Under the pieces are notes generated by a model. It worked only from the letters and a program-made list of their open reading frames with translations. It had not been told where the DNA came from and did no database searches. 32,870 nt of DNA. It comes from Caulobacter sp. D5. GTDB lineage: Bacteria > Pseudomonadota > Alphaproteobacteria > Caulobacterales > Caulobacteraceae. A program made the translations under genes and the position numbers. The stretch lies in assembly GCF_003185805.1 (NCBI RefSeq), contig NZ_QHJY01000147.1, positions 1-32,870 of the forward strand. The letters are read 5' to 3'. This document shows positions 32,721 to 32,870 of this stretch, piece after piece; positions within the stretch are counted from its first letter, which is position 1, and each line of letters opens with the position of its first letter.

Positions 32721-32870
32721 TCAGCGCGAGCCTTCGGCCAGCACCGCCGGCGAGACGCTGGCGACCGGGATCACGAAGCCCTGCGGACGGGGCGGCGCTT
32801 GCGGCGCGGCGGCCGGCGCGGGCAGGCCGGCCCCCGCCGCGTCGTTGACGCACTGGGCCGTGTCGATCAG
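32721..32870 (-). CDS. C-terminal fragment of an unknown protein, cut by the window edge
   Basis: Reading the minus strand from the window end gives 49 residues and a TGA stop at 32723-32721: LIDTAQCVNDAAG, a Pro/Ala-rich segment (LPAPAAAPQAPPRPQG), then FVIPVASVSPAVLAEGSR. The amino-terminal part lies outside the window. The family is not recognisable from this tail; the Pro/Ala stretch looks like a linker or disordered tail. The frame uses the GC-rich third positions typical of the neighbours, which supports it as coding. The gap to the protease (32630-32720) is GC-rich and shows nothing recognisable. Confidence 0.55.
   Translation of the reverse strand: MIDTAQCVNDAAGAGLPAPAAAPQAPPRPQGFVIPVASVSPAVLAEGSR

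Overview
The window is high-GC DNA with dense short operons and frequent ATGA-type gene overlaps. It reads as a chromosomal segment of an alphaproteobacterium, very probably a Caulobacter species. The strongest pointers are a TipF-like flagellar regulator next to feoAB, the rpmI-rplT-pheS-x-pheT cluster, and promoter-like sites resembling the Caulobacter housekeeping consensus. The assignment comes from recognising protein families by eye; no database search was run.

Layout. 1-2120: an inverted repeat, a cysteine hydrolase coupled to a GlxA-type AraC regulator (minus strand), and a small TTG-start gene. 2158-4310: a transglutaminase and an MFS exporter. 4428-9067: the translation block rpmI, rplT, (terminator), pheS, a small unknown gene, pheT, closed by a hairpin. 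9082-11060: a small GNAT-like protein, 3-hydroxybutyryl-CoA dehydrogenase, and a VapC-like toxin with its antitoxin. 11097-14813: feoA-feoB (ferrous iron uptake) divergent from tipF. 14902-16911: a secreted NTF2-like protein, then a coupled pair made of an Ada protein lacking the AraC domain and a 2OG-Fe(II) oxygenase, probably for alkylation repair. 16973-18423: a small trimeric autotransporter adhesin with a noticeably AT-rich upstream region carrying palindromes. 18424-20722: HAD phosphatase-like protein, MaoC hydratase, ribF. 20723-22919: REP-like elements, an acyl-CoA dehydrogenase with a PsrA-like operator over its probable start site, and a GNAT acetyltransferase. 23064-27290: three paralogous proteins of a family I do not recognise, with a VOC gene on the opposite strand between the second and third. 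27293-32870: a second REP-like pair, mutL (endonuclease type), two tandem TraB/GumN-like proteins lacking the family's usual histidine, an HtrA-like protease without a visible signal peptide, and the C-terminal end of an unknown gene cut by the window edge.

Most genes are housekeeping or central metabolism: translation, fatty-acid and hydroxybutyrate metabolism, flavin cofactors, iron uptake, DNA repair. The best candidates for undescribed biology are the three-paralog array (23064-27290), the unknown gene inserted between pheS and pheT, the HTH-less Ada plus oxygenase pair, and the degenerate GumN pair with its 14-bp tandem repeats.
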